The notes under the pieces were generated by a model. It ran no database searches. It worked only from the letters and a program-made list of their open reading frames with translations, and was not told the DNA's origin. The position numbers were made by a program, and so were the translations under genes. A stretch of DNA of 64,000 nt, taken from Gigaspora margarita. Its lineage: Eukaryota; Glomeromycota; Glomeromycetes; Diversisporales; Gigasporaceae. Location of the stretch: contig WTPW01000159.1 in assembly GCA_009809945.1 (NCBI GenBank), forward strand, positions 164,176 through 228,175, given 5' to 3'. How positions within the stretch are numbered: position 1 is the stretch's first letter; each line of letters opens with the position of its first letter. Below, piece after piece: positions 39,771-51,790 of the stretch.

Positions 39771-40054
39771 CTTTTAAAAATTATAATAAATTTTTTCTTA
39801 AAATTATACTCATCTAATTAATAAAATTTTTAGAAAATAAATAAATAAATAATAATAAAAAATAGTAAAAAAAGAAAAAACAAAATATAAATAAATAAAA
39901 AATTTTTTAATATTTTTATTTTTTTAAATAGTTTATATTGTATTTACAACAATAGAGTTCAGGATATTAAATTTTATAAATTTTATAAAATTTTTCTTTA
40001 CTAATACAAAAGAATTTTTTATATATTATATAATTTAATTTAAAGAGTTATTCT

Positions 40055-40715
40055 TCATTGCTATGGCAATGCATTGCTACCTCTGATCGACCAATCAGAA
40101 TGCAGGATCAGGTGTAATATGAAATTGAAGTGAAACAACTTTTTTTAAAAAATTGCTTTTAACTTAAAATTTTGACTATAGTGCACGCAGCCTAATCATA
40201 TCAAATATTTTATATAAAATATAAACTTGCAAAGGTTTTTATCTAAATTTCAATTGCAAAAAAATTATATATATTTAAGTAGTATTTGACAAGTTCTATT
40301 CAACTATGTATTTAGTTTTAAACTTTTTAAAACTTTTATCAAGAAAATTTTAATTTTTAAAAAAAGCTATTTTAAAAATTTTAGCACAAATATAAAAAAA
40401 ATAAAAACCATATAAAAAATTTAATCAATCAGATTCATTCTTATAAGTAAATAATTAACAAAAATTTCAGTACTATCAATATGATTTGATGTGACTAGGC
40501 TGCACACACCATATAAAACTACACTTTTTTTTTAGCAAAAAAATTTCTTGCAAAATTTTGGGTTCAGGGGCCTTTTACTATCATAGCTACCAAACCCTAA
40601 CCCTAATTATAACCTGCTGCTATTTGGTTTTGTTTTGATTAATGTAAAAGCAAAACAAATAAAATGATTGGTTAATCAGAAGGTGGCGATATCATCACCA
40701 TGGCGATAAATAATA
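40055..40715. mobile_element. Non-autonomous element with degenerate 45-bp inverted ends and nested inverted repeat
   Basis: The left end (ATGGCAATGCATTGCTACCT then CTGAT and ACCAATCA) matches the reverse complement of the right end (TGATTGGTTAATCAGAAGG then TGGCGATATCATCACCATGG). A second inverted pair lies inside: CACGCAGCCTAATCATATCA at 40184 and its inverse near 40485-40508. CCCTAACCCTAA lies at 40594. No coding frame. Confidence 0.6.
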
Positions 40716-40947
40716 ATTGTCCTTAATTTATATATTTTTAAATAATAAATTAATTATAAATTTTATATTTAAAATTATATAAAAAAATATTAATTTTTAA
40801 AAATGTTTTATATATAGTAAAAAAAAGTTTCTAAGCTAGATGCCATTATCTTATAAGTACATATGTACATACATATTTAAATATTTATTTCAACAAGTTT
40901 TTTTTAATGTTACTTAACAGCTTAAAGTTATATGCATTTATATAAAT

Positions 40948-40969
40948 AAATTGAAGCTTTTTTTAAAAA
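40948..40969 (+). repeat. Candidate LINE target-site duplication (3' side)
   Basis: A 22-bp stretch containing AAATTGAAGCTTTTTTT is repeated at 51138-51159 with one base of T-run length difference. The two copies bracket the whole minus-strand LINE. Confidence 0.5.
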
Positions 40970-41370
40970 TTCAGCAATCCTGCCTTCTGTGTCTATAGAC
41001 TTTATTTATTATTTTTTTTTTTGAAACTTTAGCGGTCCTGCCTTTATTTTCTAAGAAAATGTTTAAAGCAACTTTTACAACTATGTTGTGTTACTACTTT
41101 TTTCTAATAATATAAAAGCACATTCAGAAATCCCCTAAGGCCCTTAAATGTGACCTGCCGCAACAGGAATTTTCTCCTGAAAAATCTTCTGACTACCATC
41201 TGATTCTTTCGATCGCCAATGGCACCTGCCGGCTGTTGTCTATAGACTTTATTATACAAAAAATAAAACTATATTTGTGTATATATTTATATTCTATTCT
41301 AACAGAAAGCTCACCCAACTTAACGTCCAGGTGTGACCCGCCTAGCGATTATTCGCCTCGATTAGGACCC

Positions 41371-42350
41371 TCAACTTACTGAGGGTATATCTCCTCCTGT
41401 CATCAGCTGGCAATCACTTGCCATATCAGTTTTGCCATTTGAATTTGAGTCCAAATATTTGAATCTGACCCAGGAAGACCAATCTGGCTTGTGACCCTCT
41501 GTGATCAGATTACTTATATTCGAGTCTGCTAATTTTCTTGCTCCACTGCGCCACTCCTTCTTTCTAAGTAGACTGTGCTCTGCCACTTGTAGATTTTCTC
41601 TATTCGGAGCAATGTTTTCTTTCTCTTTACTGTCTTTCTTTCTCTTTCTACTCTGGCCTTTTCTCTTTCTAGAGGTGTCTATCCCCTCTTCTTTCTCCCA
41701 GTTATTTTGAATTTCACATTTGAAATTCCAAATGTGCTGCTGAAAACTTAAACTAAACTTTTTGATCACTGCATCCAAAACTTTTCTAAAAAGAGTTTTG
41801 TCCTTTATCATACTGCTTAAGTTTTCTTTCCATTTTTGAGGGATTAGGCCTTGAATTAGATGGATTCTGGTTGTTTTCTTTTCTTCTTCTGCCTTGCCAA
41901 AAACTTGGTTTATCCATTTCTCTAAAGTTATGTTCGCTAAGGCACCTGAGTCTTCTTTAAGTAAGCTTTTAATTTTCTTGCTCGTTTCTTCTTCTATCAA
42001 GTTTCAAATTCCTTGGTAATCTACACATCTTGCAAGGTGTTCTAATATTTCGGGCTCCTGCTGACAGGTCGCACATTTGTCCGTTTTGTATAGGTCCGGC
42101 CTTCTTACTTTGAGTTCTCCATTGTCGGCAATAGACTGTTGAGGCACTTTGTTCTAAACACCCATTCTTTGTTTTTTTCCCTATCTGTACAATGTCTACC
42201 TTTATACCTTCCTATAAATCTCCATGTTTCCTTCCAATTTATATTACCCTTCTCTTTTTTGAAATTTTTCCTTTCAAATCTTTCTAAACCTAACCATTCT
42301 GCATCTTGTATTGCTAACGCTACTTGATTCATGAATTTTCTAATCAGCTA
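41371..42350 (-). pseudogene. LINE ORF2 C-terminal zinc motif and basic tail
   Basis: From 42332 the frame reads toward CLNSLLPTMENSK; after a frameshift near 42105 it gives CATCQQEPEILEHLARC, a C-x2-C-x8-H-x4-C zinc motif typical of the end of LINE RT proteins. A TGA at about 42000 stands where Trp is expected (GI-stop-NLIEEE). The next frame, 42000-41371, runs through 209 codons, a lysine/arginine-rich stretch (KRKGQSRKRKKDSKEKE) and ends GGDIPSVS. The tail could bind nucleic acid. It is not an independent gene: it continues the upstream frame once the single stop is discounted. Confidence 0.65.
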
Positions 42351-42413
42351 TCAACTATAAAACTCTTCAATAGGGGACTACCTGTTGCATTTTCGTCCAT
42401 AGCCATTTGATCG

Positions 42414-42830
42414 CTAAAAGTTAGAGCATTTGGCCCCTTCTTTTGCAAGTTTGTCAGCCTTTTCATTTTCTGCAATTCCACTATGCCCCTTGACTTTGTG
42501 AAATTCTACTTTCAGTTTGTTCATCTCCAAGACTCAATTAATTTGCCATAATAAACTTGCATTTTGCATCTTCAGACAGCTATGTAACCTCTTTGTCCTC
42601 TCCATTTTTTTTATTGCTTGTATAGCTGCGAGGCTATCTGTATGTATTTGTATATGAGCACCTTTAGGGGCTACTAAAAGTAGTGTCCAAATTGCTCCTA
42701 GCTCTGCTCGGGTTGATGAAGGCCATTCTTTTAAACCACAACAGAAAGACACCTTACTATGTCCTGTTTGTATGACTTCATCATTCCAAGCTAGCCACCC
42801 TACTCCCATTCGGGTATCTTCTTTCTCTTC
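42414..42830 (-). pseudogene. LINE RNase H domain
   Basis: MGVGWLAWNDE gives the first strand, STRAELGAIW the catalytic Glu, IHTDSLAAIQAI the catalytic Asp, and KVKGHSGIAENEKADKLA the His loop and final Asp of type I RNase H. A TGA at 42534-42536 lies between LLWQIN and VLEMNKL where Trp is usual in the family. Upstream to about 43190 the frame carries KKCEGCDLAKEETVDLSSC, a Cys pair region, with further stops. In an active LINE this domain degrades the RNA template during integration. Here it is non-functional. Confidence 0.75.
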
Positions 42831-43209
42831 TCCTTTTATTAAGGAACTATCTGTGAAGGCTGTTATTTTTTTTATAAACGGATTCTTCTTCCAATAGCTC
42901 CTAGCTCTTCTATTACTTCTTGTCCGACTACATTAGCTAGTAGCATTTCTTCAGTTAGTGAGCGTATTGGTATTTCAATCATGCTTCTTTCTTCTGCCTT
43001 TACAGTTTCAGAGTGCTTTTCTACTATATTTTCTCAAGATATGCTTATTTTTCTGTATTTACTGCTGGGAGCATTGCAGTTTTCCACCTAATTTCTGTTT
43101 AGCGCTCTTTTAACTCCTCTCATTTTTTCCTTGTTTGGCATGATGAAAGATCAACTGTTTCTTCTTTTGCCAGATCACAGCCTTCACATTTCTTAACTAG
43201 ATTGCGTAT

Positions 43210-45455
43210 TTGGTGACTTCGTTACCAGGTTTTATAATAAAGTTGTATACATGTAAATGTTTATTTTTTAGTATATTATAATAAAGTTGTATATGTGTAA
43301 ATGTTTATTTGTTAAGTATATTATGTATTGAAGTTTATTAAGAGTTTTTTTTATATTTGGTTTAATTAACAATTATTTGTTTTATTAAATATGATCAATA
43401 AAAGGTTCCAACTGATTATTCTAGTTGTTTTATTGTGATTAATACGTTGGATTGCATGTATTCTACAGATATTTTAAAACTCACATGTTTATATTTAGGT
43501 TTCCTTTGGTAATACAAATTGATACGAAGCTTGCTAGTGCAATATACATATAGTAGTTAAGGTTTAGTTAGTTTGTATTGAAATTAAAACATTATTCTAG
43601 TGACATATAGGATGTGGTTTACTAATATATTTTATTACTGTTATTAATAACTTATACAGGGGGTTTCTAAAATTTGGGTTGGAATACGTTGGAGCAAATT
43701 GGAATCATCGTCGGCTGGATCGTAATTGATCAATTTTGCCCCAAGATTATTAAAAATTTTACTATTGAAAACATGTTCATTCATTAAGTAAAAAATGCCC
43801 AGCTAATAATTTTGCTATAGAATCCGCTAATAGGATTTGGGCTAAATGCTAATCTAGATCCAATTCAACCTGGAATTTCGGTGTCCCTCCTGTAACATTC
43901 GTTATTTATAGATGATCAATTGATGCATCAAAATTATGACAACATTAATGCGAATGATCAAAATATCGCAATAATCACAGGAATGATATAATAATTACTT
44001 AATATTATAATAAATCATCTGACCATGTTAAGCGTTATAATTACCTTACATATTTCTGTCAGTTTTCCCACGTTCAGGTCCCATTTTCAGATATAACCAA
44101 TCAAAAATATTAAAGCGAGCAGACCCAGGATTGAAGCATAGAGATGAGAAAATTCAGCAGATCAGTATAGTACTGGTATAGCATCGATTAGTGTTTTCAC
44201 AAATCAGTATACTATGGGTGAGCAGATCAGTATAAGTACACTTTGAATTTTTAAAATCTTACAATGCCAACCCGATGTTATATATATTATAAAGATAATC
44301 AAATGCGTAAAATACCCGTTCGTAAGTAATATACAATTCTGATTATTTATAGCATATTATCTGCTATAACCTCTCAATAAGCTGGTTAAGGCTGATTTGG
44401 TAAACAATTGTTAATGAATTTGAATTGTGATAACATAGATATATTAGTTTACATTTTAATCACAGGTTATATAACCAATCAAAAAGCGTTAAAGCACTTG
44501 ATTATAACTGTGATTTTATTGTTTGGTAATCGACATAACTACGAACTACCATGTTCAGGTCACATTTCTTGGTTATGACCAATCAAAAATGATAAAACGC
44601 ACGATCTCAGAATTGTTATAAAAAGATAACTAATTACTACATAGTTACATCACTGATTGTATAATTACTACACACTTAGGATTGATGATCAATCGAACAT
44701 GTGACTATAAACGGGCCTGTCACATGTTCGATCGGGTGAATAGATTCGAGATAAAAGCTGCCTCGATACTTACATATCGAGCAGCTATTATCTTCAATAT
44801 TTGATCGACAATGAAGATATTGTTGACATTTATATCATGACTTCTAAATTAAGCAAGTAATTAAATTATACAATTTCATATAATAGATGAGGATTAATAA
44901 CTACTGCTTATCATTGTTGCGCAATATTTTATAAGCTATGAGATAGACTTGGAAGTGATCGTCAAATTTTCATTTCGATTTTTTTCGGTATGGTCTTTGA
45001 CGATCAGAGATTATCATTTCATCAACCTGGTAAAAAATTTGATGCAGAAAAAATAAAATTTTTAAATATTTCAAAAGGCAACTAAATAAATCTATGAAGG
45101 GGCACCTTTGAAGTGCTAAAAAAGGCCTTTTTACTTCTCTTTTGATTAAAACACATGTTGTTGTTTTTGTCCAAATACAACGTATTCGAATTTTTATAAT
45201 ATTTGTTAAATTTCAGTAGAATAAGCAATATCATATAACAATTGCAATAGCAATAGAATATACATTAAAAAATGGCGGATGAGAATAATTCCTTTTTTGG
45301 TATTGTGAGGAAACTGCTTTGTTGATCTATGCAAAATAAACAGGAAAATGAGGTAACACACATAAAAATTATAGAGTAATTTATTTATAAACTGATTATA
45401 TAACACAGTTATGTAAGGTAAAGATGTGCATGCCAAAATTGAATATTCTTAATTA
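43210..45455. other. About 2.2 kb of unrelated DNA splitting the LINE
   Basis: The LINE reading frame stops being recognisable at about 45455 (after HWTQDSVNERARS) and resumes at about 43205 (before RNLVKKCEGC). Between them there is no coding frame. 43231-43319 is a twofold tandem repeat of about 44 bp (TATAATAAAGTTGTATA). Hairpins cluster at 44692-44792. Repeated CAGATCAGTATA motifs lie at 44158-44240. I could not find terminal repeats or a target duplication, so whether it is a transposon or a rearrangement is open. Confidence 0.5.
44692..44792. repeat. Two consecutive hairpins
   Basis: Arms ATCGAACATGTGAC (44692-44705) and GTCACATGTTCGAT (44719-44732) are perfect complements with a 13-base loop. 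Then GATAAAAGCTGCCTCGATA (44750-44768) pairs, with one bulge or mismatch, with TATCGAGCAGCTATTATC (44775-44792). A third inverted pair (TGATCGTCAAA near 44957, TTTGACGATCA near 44996) follows. Confidence 0.75.
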
Positions 45456-46009
45456 TGGTAAGACCTTGCTCGTTCACTGAGTCTTGTGTCCAATGTTCTA
45501 TCAGAAACTCATGTGAGGTTTTCTTCTTAGTGATTCTTCCAATTTCTGGTTTGGCTGTCGTGTTTCCGAATACTGGCTACTCTTGCTTTCTTCTATCCTC
45601 ACTTATTTATTCCAGGCCAGCTTTTATGTGCAAAAGGTTTTCCATTTTCCAAGGGGCTTTCAATTTTCTACTCGAAGGATCTTTTAACAAGTCTTTCTCA
45701 AGATTTTTATACCAATTTGGGACTCTTCCTTTCGCCATCAATCCTCTTAGCTACCTAATTTGCTTCCACAATAGCATTCTTTCACCTTTTGCGTCCAAAG
45801 TTTGCTCCAACAGAAAGAGGTGCAGCTTCTTTTCTTTTAAGAATGCTTGTAGGTCCTTTTCTTTTACCAAACTTGCAATTTCTGTTCCCGTCTCTTCTAT
45901 TCTGCAGGACTTTTCTAATTCTTCTGATCTAAAGCTAATGTTTAGTTTTTTTTGCTTCTATGATCACTTTGAGAACTAGGTTGTTTTTGACTTTACAGTT
46001 CTCTAATCT

Positions 46010-47857
46010 TTATACCTCTCGGCTTAGAACACAAGTTGTACTTTTACAACTTAGCTGTGCCTGCTTCAATCTCATCCATACTGCCTGCCTCAGATCTCCT
46101 TTATTATTCAATCTAGATGTAATTTCTGTAAAATGNTGCGNGAGTTGGTTTTGCCANATTGATTTTACTCNAACAATATTNGAGTGCNTCATAGTTGCAT
46201 TAGGTGTTGTATGCATCATTCNTGCTTTGTTTTTGATTAACATNAAAATTGGGCTTTGCAGCTTTTNACAGTTTCCCNGAGGCAAAATACAATGCTGTAA
46301 CCTATATTCNAGACATGNCAGTAGAANGACATTGTTTATNTATGCNATATGTGCCAATGAGGCCTTNTTTCTTTTAATTCNGCTAACTATCATTTGGATT
46401 TNCTCTTTTACTATCTTAACTGCATGCTGAATTTCTGCTTTCTCTGTTATCCAAACTCCCAAAAATCTTGTTAGCTCCTTTTCTTTCTTAATATATATAA
46501 TTTCTTTATTTGGGCCGAACTTGATACCATCTTGTGTTGCTGTCTTATTGCACCTGTTTAGTGCTAATAATTCTGACTTTTTGCTATTGATCTCAATGTC
46601 ATTTATTTTATAAAATTCTTCTGCTATCTCCAATATTTGTTCTAGCTCTATTTTACTTCTTGCCAGATAAGTGGTATCGTCGGCATATGCTAGCACTGGT
46701 ACCTGCAGTTCTTGTACTTCGACTATATTTCTCCTTATACTAGTTGGCCAAATTAATTGCATTTTGTAACCTCTGTCTTTTTCTTCTTGTATCTCTACTA
46801 AAAGCGGATCATAGAATATTTTCCATATCAGAGGTGAAATGACCTCCCCCTGGTCTATCCCGTCTCCGGCAACAAACTTTTCTGTATTTCCTATACTCGT
46901 AATTACTTCAATTTCCCTGTTTTTGTATAAGTTTAATATAAACTTTACTGCCATTTCTAGTATTTTGATACATTCCAGTGCTAGCTGAAGCATTTCAATA
47001 TTCACAGAATCGAAGGCCTTTTTCATATCCTGGAATAGAACCCAAATTTCTTTTTTGTTCTCTCGCGCATCTTCCAGGATACAATTTAGCAAATGTACTG
47101 GTGCTGCTGTACCTTCTTCTTGTAGGCCTGCGAAGTTTCTTCCCTTTAAAATGCCTCTTTGTTTCAGAATTGTTCTGAGCCTATTATTCAATACCCTTAC
47201 TATCGATTTTCTGAAAGTCTCTATAAGAAGAATAGGTCTCACATTGTTCAACCTGTAGTGCTAGTCTTCCTGTTTGGGTATTGGATAAAGCATACTAAGT
47301 TTCCATTTTTTGGGCATACTACTCTCCTTTAAACATCTACTTGCTTGGTAACGGAAGATTTCTTTTGCGTATCTATTAGACTTTTTAATCATTGGGTATG
47401 TGATACCAGATACCCTCAGAGCTGAATTGTTTTTAGTTTGTTCTAAAGCTTCTCGCCATTCCTCTTCTGTTACTTCTTCCAACAGGGGCTCGTACCAACT
47501 AGAGTTCAACTCTTCTATTGGTTGGAACCTGCTTTTCCATCTTCCTGGAAGGTTACTTGCTAAAGATGCCCGTTTTCTGAATTGCTGCATGAAATGTTTT
47601 TTGACTTCCTCTAGTACCTCTTTAGGTTCGTTTACTAATTTCTCATCCCCTTCTTCTGTGCTTTTTACTATTCTATCTAACTGAATTTTCTTTTGAGGTC
47701 GGTCTAATAATCTATCTATCATACTCCTTTGTCCTTTAACTATCATCTCATATCTAGCTTCTATACACACCTGTATTCTTTTTTCTTCCTCACTTTTTTT
47801 AGCCAAATGCCATCTTTTGGTTAAAATTTTCCACCAAATTTCCAAATTGTCGGACAC
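46010..47857 (-). pseudogene. LINE reverse transcriptase domain
   Basis: Two frames joined by one stop. 47857-47261 carries the N-terminal fingers region (ALEQTKNNSALRVSGITYPM, KKWKLSMLYPIPKQED). After a TAG at about 47258, where Trp is typical, the frame continues HYRLNNVRPILL. Motif A is FQDMKKAFDSV, motif B is GIDQGEVISPLIW, and motif C is AYADDTTYLARS with the catalytic YADD. The thumb follows (RFLGVWITEKAEI). Eighteen isolated N lie between 46136 and 46402, blurring the thumb region. The catalytic motifs are intact although the element is dead. Confidence 0.85.
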
Positions 47858-48169
47858 TATTGAGTAATCCTGCTTTGCTACTTCTAGCTTCTAAACTCCA
47901 CCAGTTTTTAAGTGGCTCTATAAAATGTTCTAACTCTTCAACTCCTGATATGAAATTTCTTTTTCCTTATTTTTCCTCAATCTTTTACACCATTTTCCTA
48001 ACGTTCGTATATCTTTTCTGAGCTTTTTGGTTGCTGCATCTGTATGTGCTATATACTCTATTACACGCGTCTTTTTCTTTTGCAGCAGTGTGTTTGCAGC
48101 TGATTTTTTTATACTACTCTCGATAATATCCCATAGCTCGTCTAAGGTTTTGCTTTCCAATAGCTAATA

Positions 48170-49080
48170 ATCTAGGATATCTGTCTGTGCGTTCTCTTTT
48201 CCAATATCCTTCGAGAGTTTTTTCTTTAATTCTTTACTCAAAAAAACTTGGTACTCTTCCCAATCCTTTTCATCTACATTTTCTATATCAATTTCAAGTC
48301 TTTTTCTTCTAACTCTTCGATTTTCTGCATGGCCCGCAGATTTAATCCTGTCTCCAGCTGCACAACAACTGCTTGGTGGTCACTACCTGTTCTAAGATCC
48401 ATATCTTTGGTTTTGTAGGAAATGATACTTTGCTTCCAGTAACAATTAACCCAGATAGTATCTATTATTGAATGTGCCTCTTTGCGTTTTCATGTTGGTT
48501 GACCTGGGGAGTTAGGTTCATAAAAAATATCTGCAAACCGCTTTCCCCTAAGCAGCTGTGCAATCTGCTTTTTTCCTTCTTTTCCGACCTGCTCTTTTAG
48601 ATCCAAATTTATGATTTGGTTCAAGTCTACATTGAAGTCGGTCGGAATCACACATCTTTGTGCTTTCTTTTTTGTTTCAATATCCTTTAGGCGTTTTTTA
48701 AGATACTCTTTTATGTTCTTTTGTACTTCTGAGCTTGTTGGTGCCACATACAACACGATGATGTTTATCGAAAGGCCTTTGAAATCCAAAATTATATCAA
48801 GAATATATGGGTTTTCTTAGTTAACTTTTACTATATGTTTTTCCCAATATTTATCAATTATGATCCCGACACCAGAGCCTTTTTTCTTTTCTTATTCTGC
48901 AGAAGACCAGAAGCCCCTTACACTATCATTTCCTTTCAAAAAGAACTTTCCTTCTTTTTTGATAGGTTCATTTCTGCTATATCTAGGATGTTAATTCGCT
49001 TTTCTTTCATGAAGTCCAAAATCGCATCCAATCTTCCTTTATTCATTTTAAGCCCATTCAAATTATAAATCCCATTCCTA
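48170..49080 (-). pseudogene. LINE apurinic-type endonuclease domain
   Basis: Minus-strand frames give NGLKMNKGRLDAILDFMKE and ILDIAEMNL (N-terminal strand and the usual E-containing motif). Then comes FKGLSINIIVLYVAPTS, and PTDFNVDLN where the family has GDFN (Gly to Thr here). Finally LRTGSDHQAVVVQLE carries the SDH catalytic motif. Stops and frameshifts fall near 48790, 48490 and 48900. In an active element this domain nicks the target DNA. Confidence 0.75.
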
Positions 49081-49335
49081 ATACAACAAAATTGTTATCT
49101 TCTAGTTTTTCTACCTCTTTCTCTCCTTCTCTTTTCTTCTTCCTCTCCCCTCTCTTCGACTTTAACTCCCCTCCTTTCGTTCGTTCGGGTAGAGAAAAGT
49201 CTCTACCCTTTTCTTTGTAGAGGCCCTTGGCAACTTTCAGGAGCGGTTGGGGACGTTGGTCCCTTTCTCTGTACTCTCTAAAAGTGTGAGCCTATTCAGG
49301 ATTTCTGTCAGAATTTGGAAGTTCTCTGATTCCAC

Positions 49336-50693
49336 TCAGGTTGTTGGTTTGTTTATTGAGTTTTTAACTTCGTTTATACGCCTTAGTTGAACAGGTGTGC
49401 CACTTCTTTGTTCTATATGGATCTTCTTATTATTCACCCTATTTATATTTTTAAGCTGTCTGTTGTGTAATGTGTTTCTGTCTGAGAACTTCCTAAAAAG
49501 GTTTGTCGATTCTTTCCCTTTATTTTTGGGGTGTACGCAATTTGTTCTTGTATAACCAAAGCCTTTCTTGTTTGTAACTATGTGATCTAACTGTTTCCAC
49601 TCCAGTTTCGTATTATAGTAGAATACTCCTGATGCCTGGGCCACTTTGTAACTCGTTTCTGAGCTAAAATAAACATGGGCTACTCCTCTTTGATTGCCAT
49701 TCTGGTTACTTAGAATGTGCACTGCCTTTGCTTCTAATTTTTTCAATTGTCGCAACAATAATGTATCTACTGCATGTTTGGGCAGATTCTTGACAACTAA
49801 TTTGTATTTGTTTCTTGACTCCAATTTCTCTGAATCAAATTTTCCTGAGTTGTTCTGTATGTTCTACCTTCGTCTAAATAAACTGACCAGCTGTTCTTTA
49901 GGGCCTCTTCTTTTCGTTTATTATCTGCTTCTAACTTGATATATGCTGCCTTAGACTTCCTTTCATGTTGCCATGCTATAATTGATGCTATGCCAAAGAA
50001 GCTTAGATACTTTTTAATTACCCTAGCATCTATATTTTCTGGCAAATCCCATATTGTGAAAAAATATTGTATTTTTCTTCCTTTTTCTTGTTTCAAAAGG
50101 TTCCTTCTGGGTGCCCAAATTGAATTGTATATGTTTTTGCTCTTTTTTTGTTTTTTTCTGTCCTTAATATCTAATCTCTTAATGGTGCTTTGTATTGGTG
50201 TTAACTGTTAAAAATTCTCCTTCAAGCCATAGTCCCACGTTCCGCATTCTGTTTCTAGGAGGAAATTTTTTTCCTTTTCTAGTTTGTCATAGCTAGTTGC
50301 TATTGAGTTACTATGCTCTCCCTCTTGTTCTTCCAAGGTTCTCTTTTCTCCTTTGTTAGCTACTATTTTGTGGGATTGGCTGGGCATCTTTTCACACCCA
50401 TTGATTGTCTTAATCGGTATAGTAGGATATTGTGTTATTTCCTTGCTCTGATTTTCATGGTTGATTAACTCACTTTCTACCTGTGTGACTGATTCCTTAC
50501 GTGCTAATTTGTGGTTCAACCAGTCATATAGTTCAATTGCATTCCTTATTATTGCAATTAGTTGCGGCTGATCATACCCTAGAAATTTTGCAATGTCTGT
50601 GTCTTTTTTCAGTAGAAGCACCTTGTGGTCCAGAAAAAAAGCCTCTCTTTCCTCTTTTGGTTTGTTAAACAAATCTTTAAATTTCTCTACCAC
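49336..50693 (-). pseudogene. LINE ORF1, RNA-binding-like protein
   Basis: Starts at 50693 (MVEKFKDLFNKPKEERE) with an acidic/charged N-terminal part to 50208. A TAA there follows KENF. The next frame (50096-49797) has FFTIWDLPENIDARVIKKYL and AAYIKLE, which read like RNP2/RNP1 strands of a degenerate RRM. A frameshift near 49800 leads into a second RRM-like unit (YKLVVKNLPKHAVDTLLLRQ and RGVAHVYFSS). A basic, Asn-rich tail ends near 49336. This resembles type-II LINE ORF1 proteins with RRMs, which coat element RNA. No CCHC knuckle is visible. Confidence 0.6.
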
Positions 50694-51137
50694 TGACTTT
50701 TTGTTATGTATCTTGTTTAATTTGGTTTAGTTGTTTATGTATTATCGATGCTTGTTTGTTTATTGATATTTTCTTCGTGTTTGTTTTGCTAAACCCGATC
50801 TGTTACGTGTTAACTTGTTTTGTTCCCATTTTGGTTCAGGTTGTATTGTTTTGGTGATCACGCGTATTTTTTGTTGTTATATGTGATCTGCAACTCGGGG
50901 TTTTGCCGATTTCTCCAAAATTTTGAAAAATTTCTTCAAAAAAATTGCGACTCTAAAAAATTTCCTTATCCTGCTCTGATTTTGCTAAAGTGTATTAACA
51001 AACTCCAGGTGGATCTAACTCTACTTTATTTTTGATTATGAGCACTCCTGTCTTTTTTCAGTTCATTTAGATGAATTTTCTGGCTTTGCTTTATTGCCGA
51101 AAATGGTGCAGAGGATCAGCAGAAAGAGTTTTTTCCT

Positions 51138-51159
51138 AAATTGAAGCTTTTTTAAAAAA
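51138..51159 (+). repeat. Candidate LINE target-site duplication (5' side)
   Basis: Partner of 40948-40969: AAATTGAAGCTTTTTT followed by an A run. Confidence 0.5.
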
Positions 51160-51342
51160 CCAAATCTTTTTATAGCAGTAAATTTCATATTCATTTTTTA
51201 TTTTATATGGTATTAATTACAAGATAGTTTTATTTATGCTTTGGCAATATTAAATTAACAATTATAGAAGAATAACAGATAGTAATATATAGAACAATGA
51301 TAGTAATACAACAAAAATAGTTCAAATATTAAATTAATCTTA

Positions 51343-51595
51343 CCGTATTTATGCGAAATAACGTGCACCTGTGCGTTATTTTGAGGAGATGCGCGTTATT
51401 TCGAGTATGCGCTTGGGCATTATTTCAGGGTAAAGGTCTAATTTTGACCCAGCTCTAAATGCTTATTAAAGCATTAGTATGTGGGGTGTGCGTTATTTCA
51501 GGACGCACATGGGTGTTATTTTGAAACAACTATGCTATTTTAAGGAAATCCAATTTTTGAAATAACGCCCATTGCGTTATTTCGTGTAAATACGG
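51343..51595. mobile_element. TA-flanked MITE with CCGTATTTA ends
   Basis: Ends CCGTATTTATGCGAAATAAC and the inverse of GTTATTTCGTGTAAATACGG, flanked by TA at 51341-51342 and 51596-51597. The body has further GTTATTTC/GAAATAAC modules in both orientations. 253 bp, no coding frame. Tc1/mariner-type target. An overwritten copy lies at 8575-8828. Confidence 0.88.
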
Positions 51596-51654
51596 TAATA
51601 TAAAAAAACTATTTTTGTCAAGTATTGAATTGATAATTATAGAATAAAACTATA

Positions 51655-51790
51655 AAATTTCTTAAAAAAAAAGTTTTTTCTTAAAAATTACAAACCTCCA
51701 ATTTGAAAGATCAAATGTTAAATATAAAAAAAAAGTTTTTTTTTAAAAATTACAAACCCCTAATCTGAAAGATCAAATATTAAATATTAT
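51655..51790. repeat. Twofold tandem repeat of about 65 bp
   Basis: AAAAATTACAAACC, AAAGATCAAATRTTAAATAT and AAAAAAAAGTTTTTT occur twice in order. Confidence 0.75.

Larger units (their letters stand above)
40970..51137 (-). mobile_element. Decayed LINE (non-LTR retrotransposon), interrupted
   Basis: Minus-strand order, 5' to 3': ORF1 with RNA-binding-like domains (50693-49336), apurinic-type endonuclease (49080-48170), reverse transcriptase (47857-46010), RNase H (42830-42414), C-terminal zinc motif and basic tail (42350-41371), then a 3' untranslated part with AATAAA-type signals near 41250 and 41010. Domain order and an RNase H inside ORF2 fit an I/Tad-like clade. About 2.2 kb of unrelated DNA (43210-45455) separates the RT part from the RNase H part. 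Frameshifts and stops in every domain show it is dead. A candidate 22-bp target duplication flanks the whole. Confidence 0.8.

Noticed and set aside
45455..45979. Plus-strand frame of 174 codons
   Set aside because: It is antisense to the thumb region of the LINE ORF2 on the minus strand. The minus-strand frames carry the recognisable sequence.
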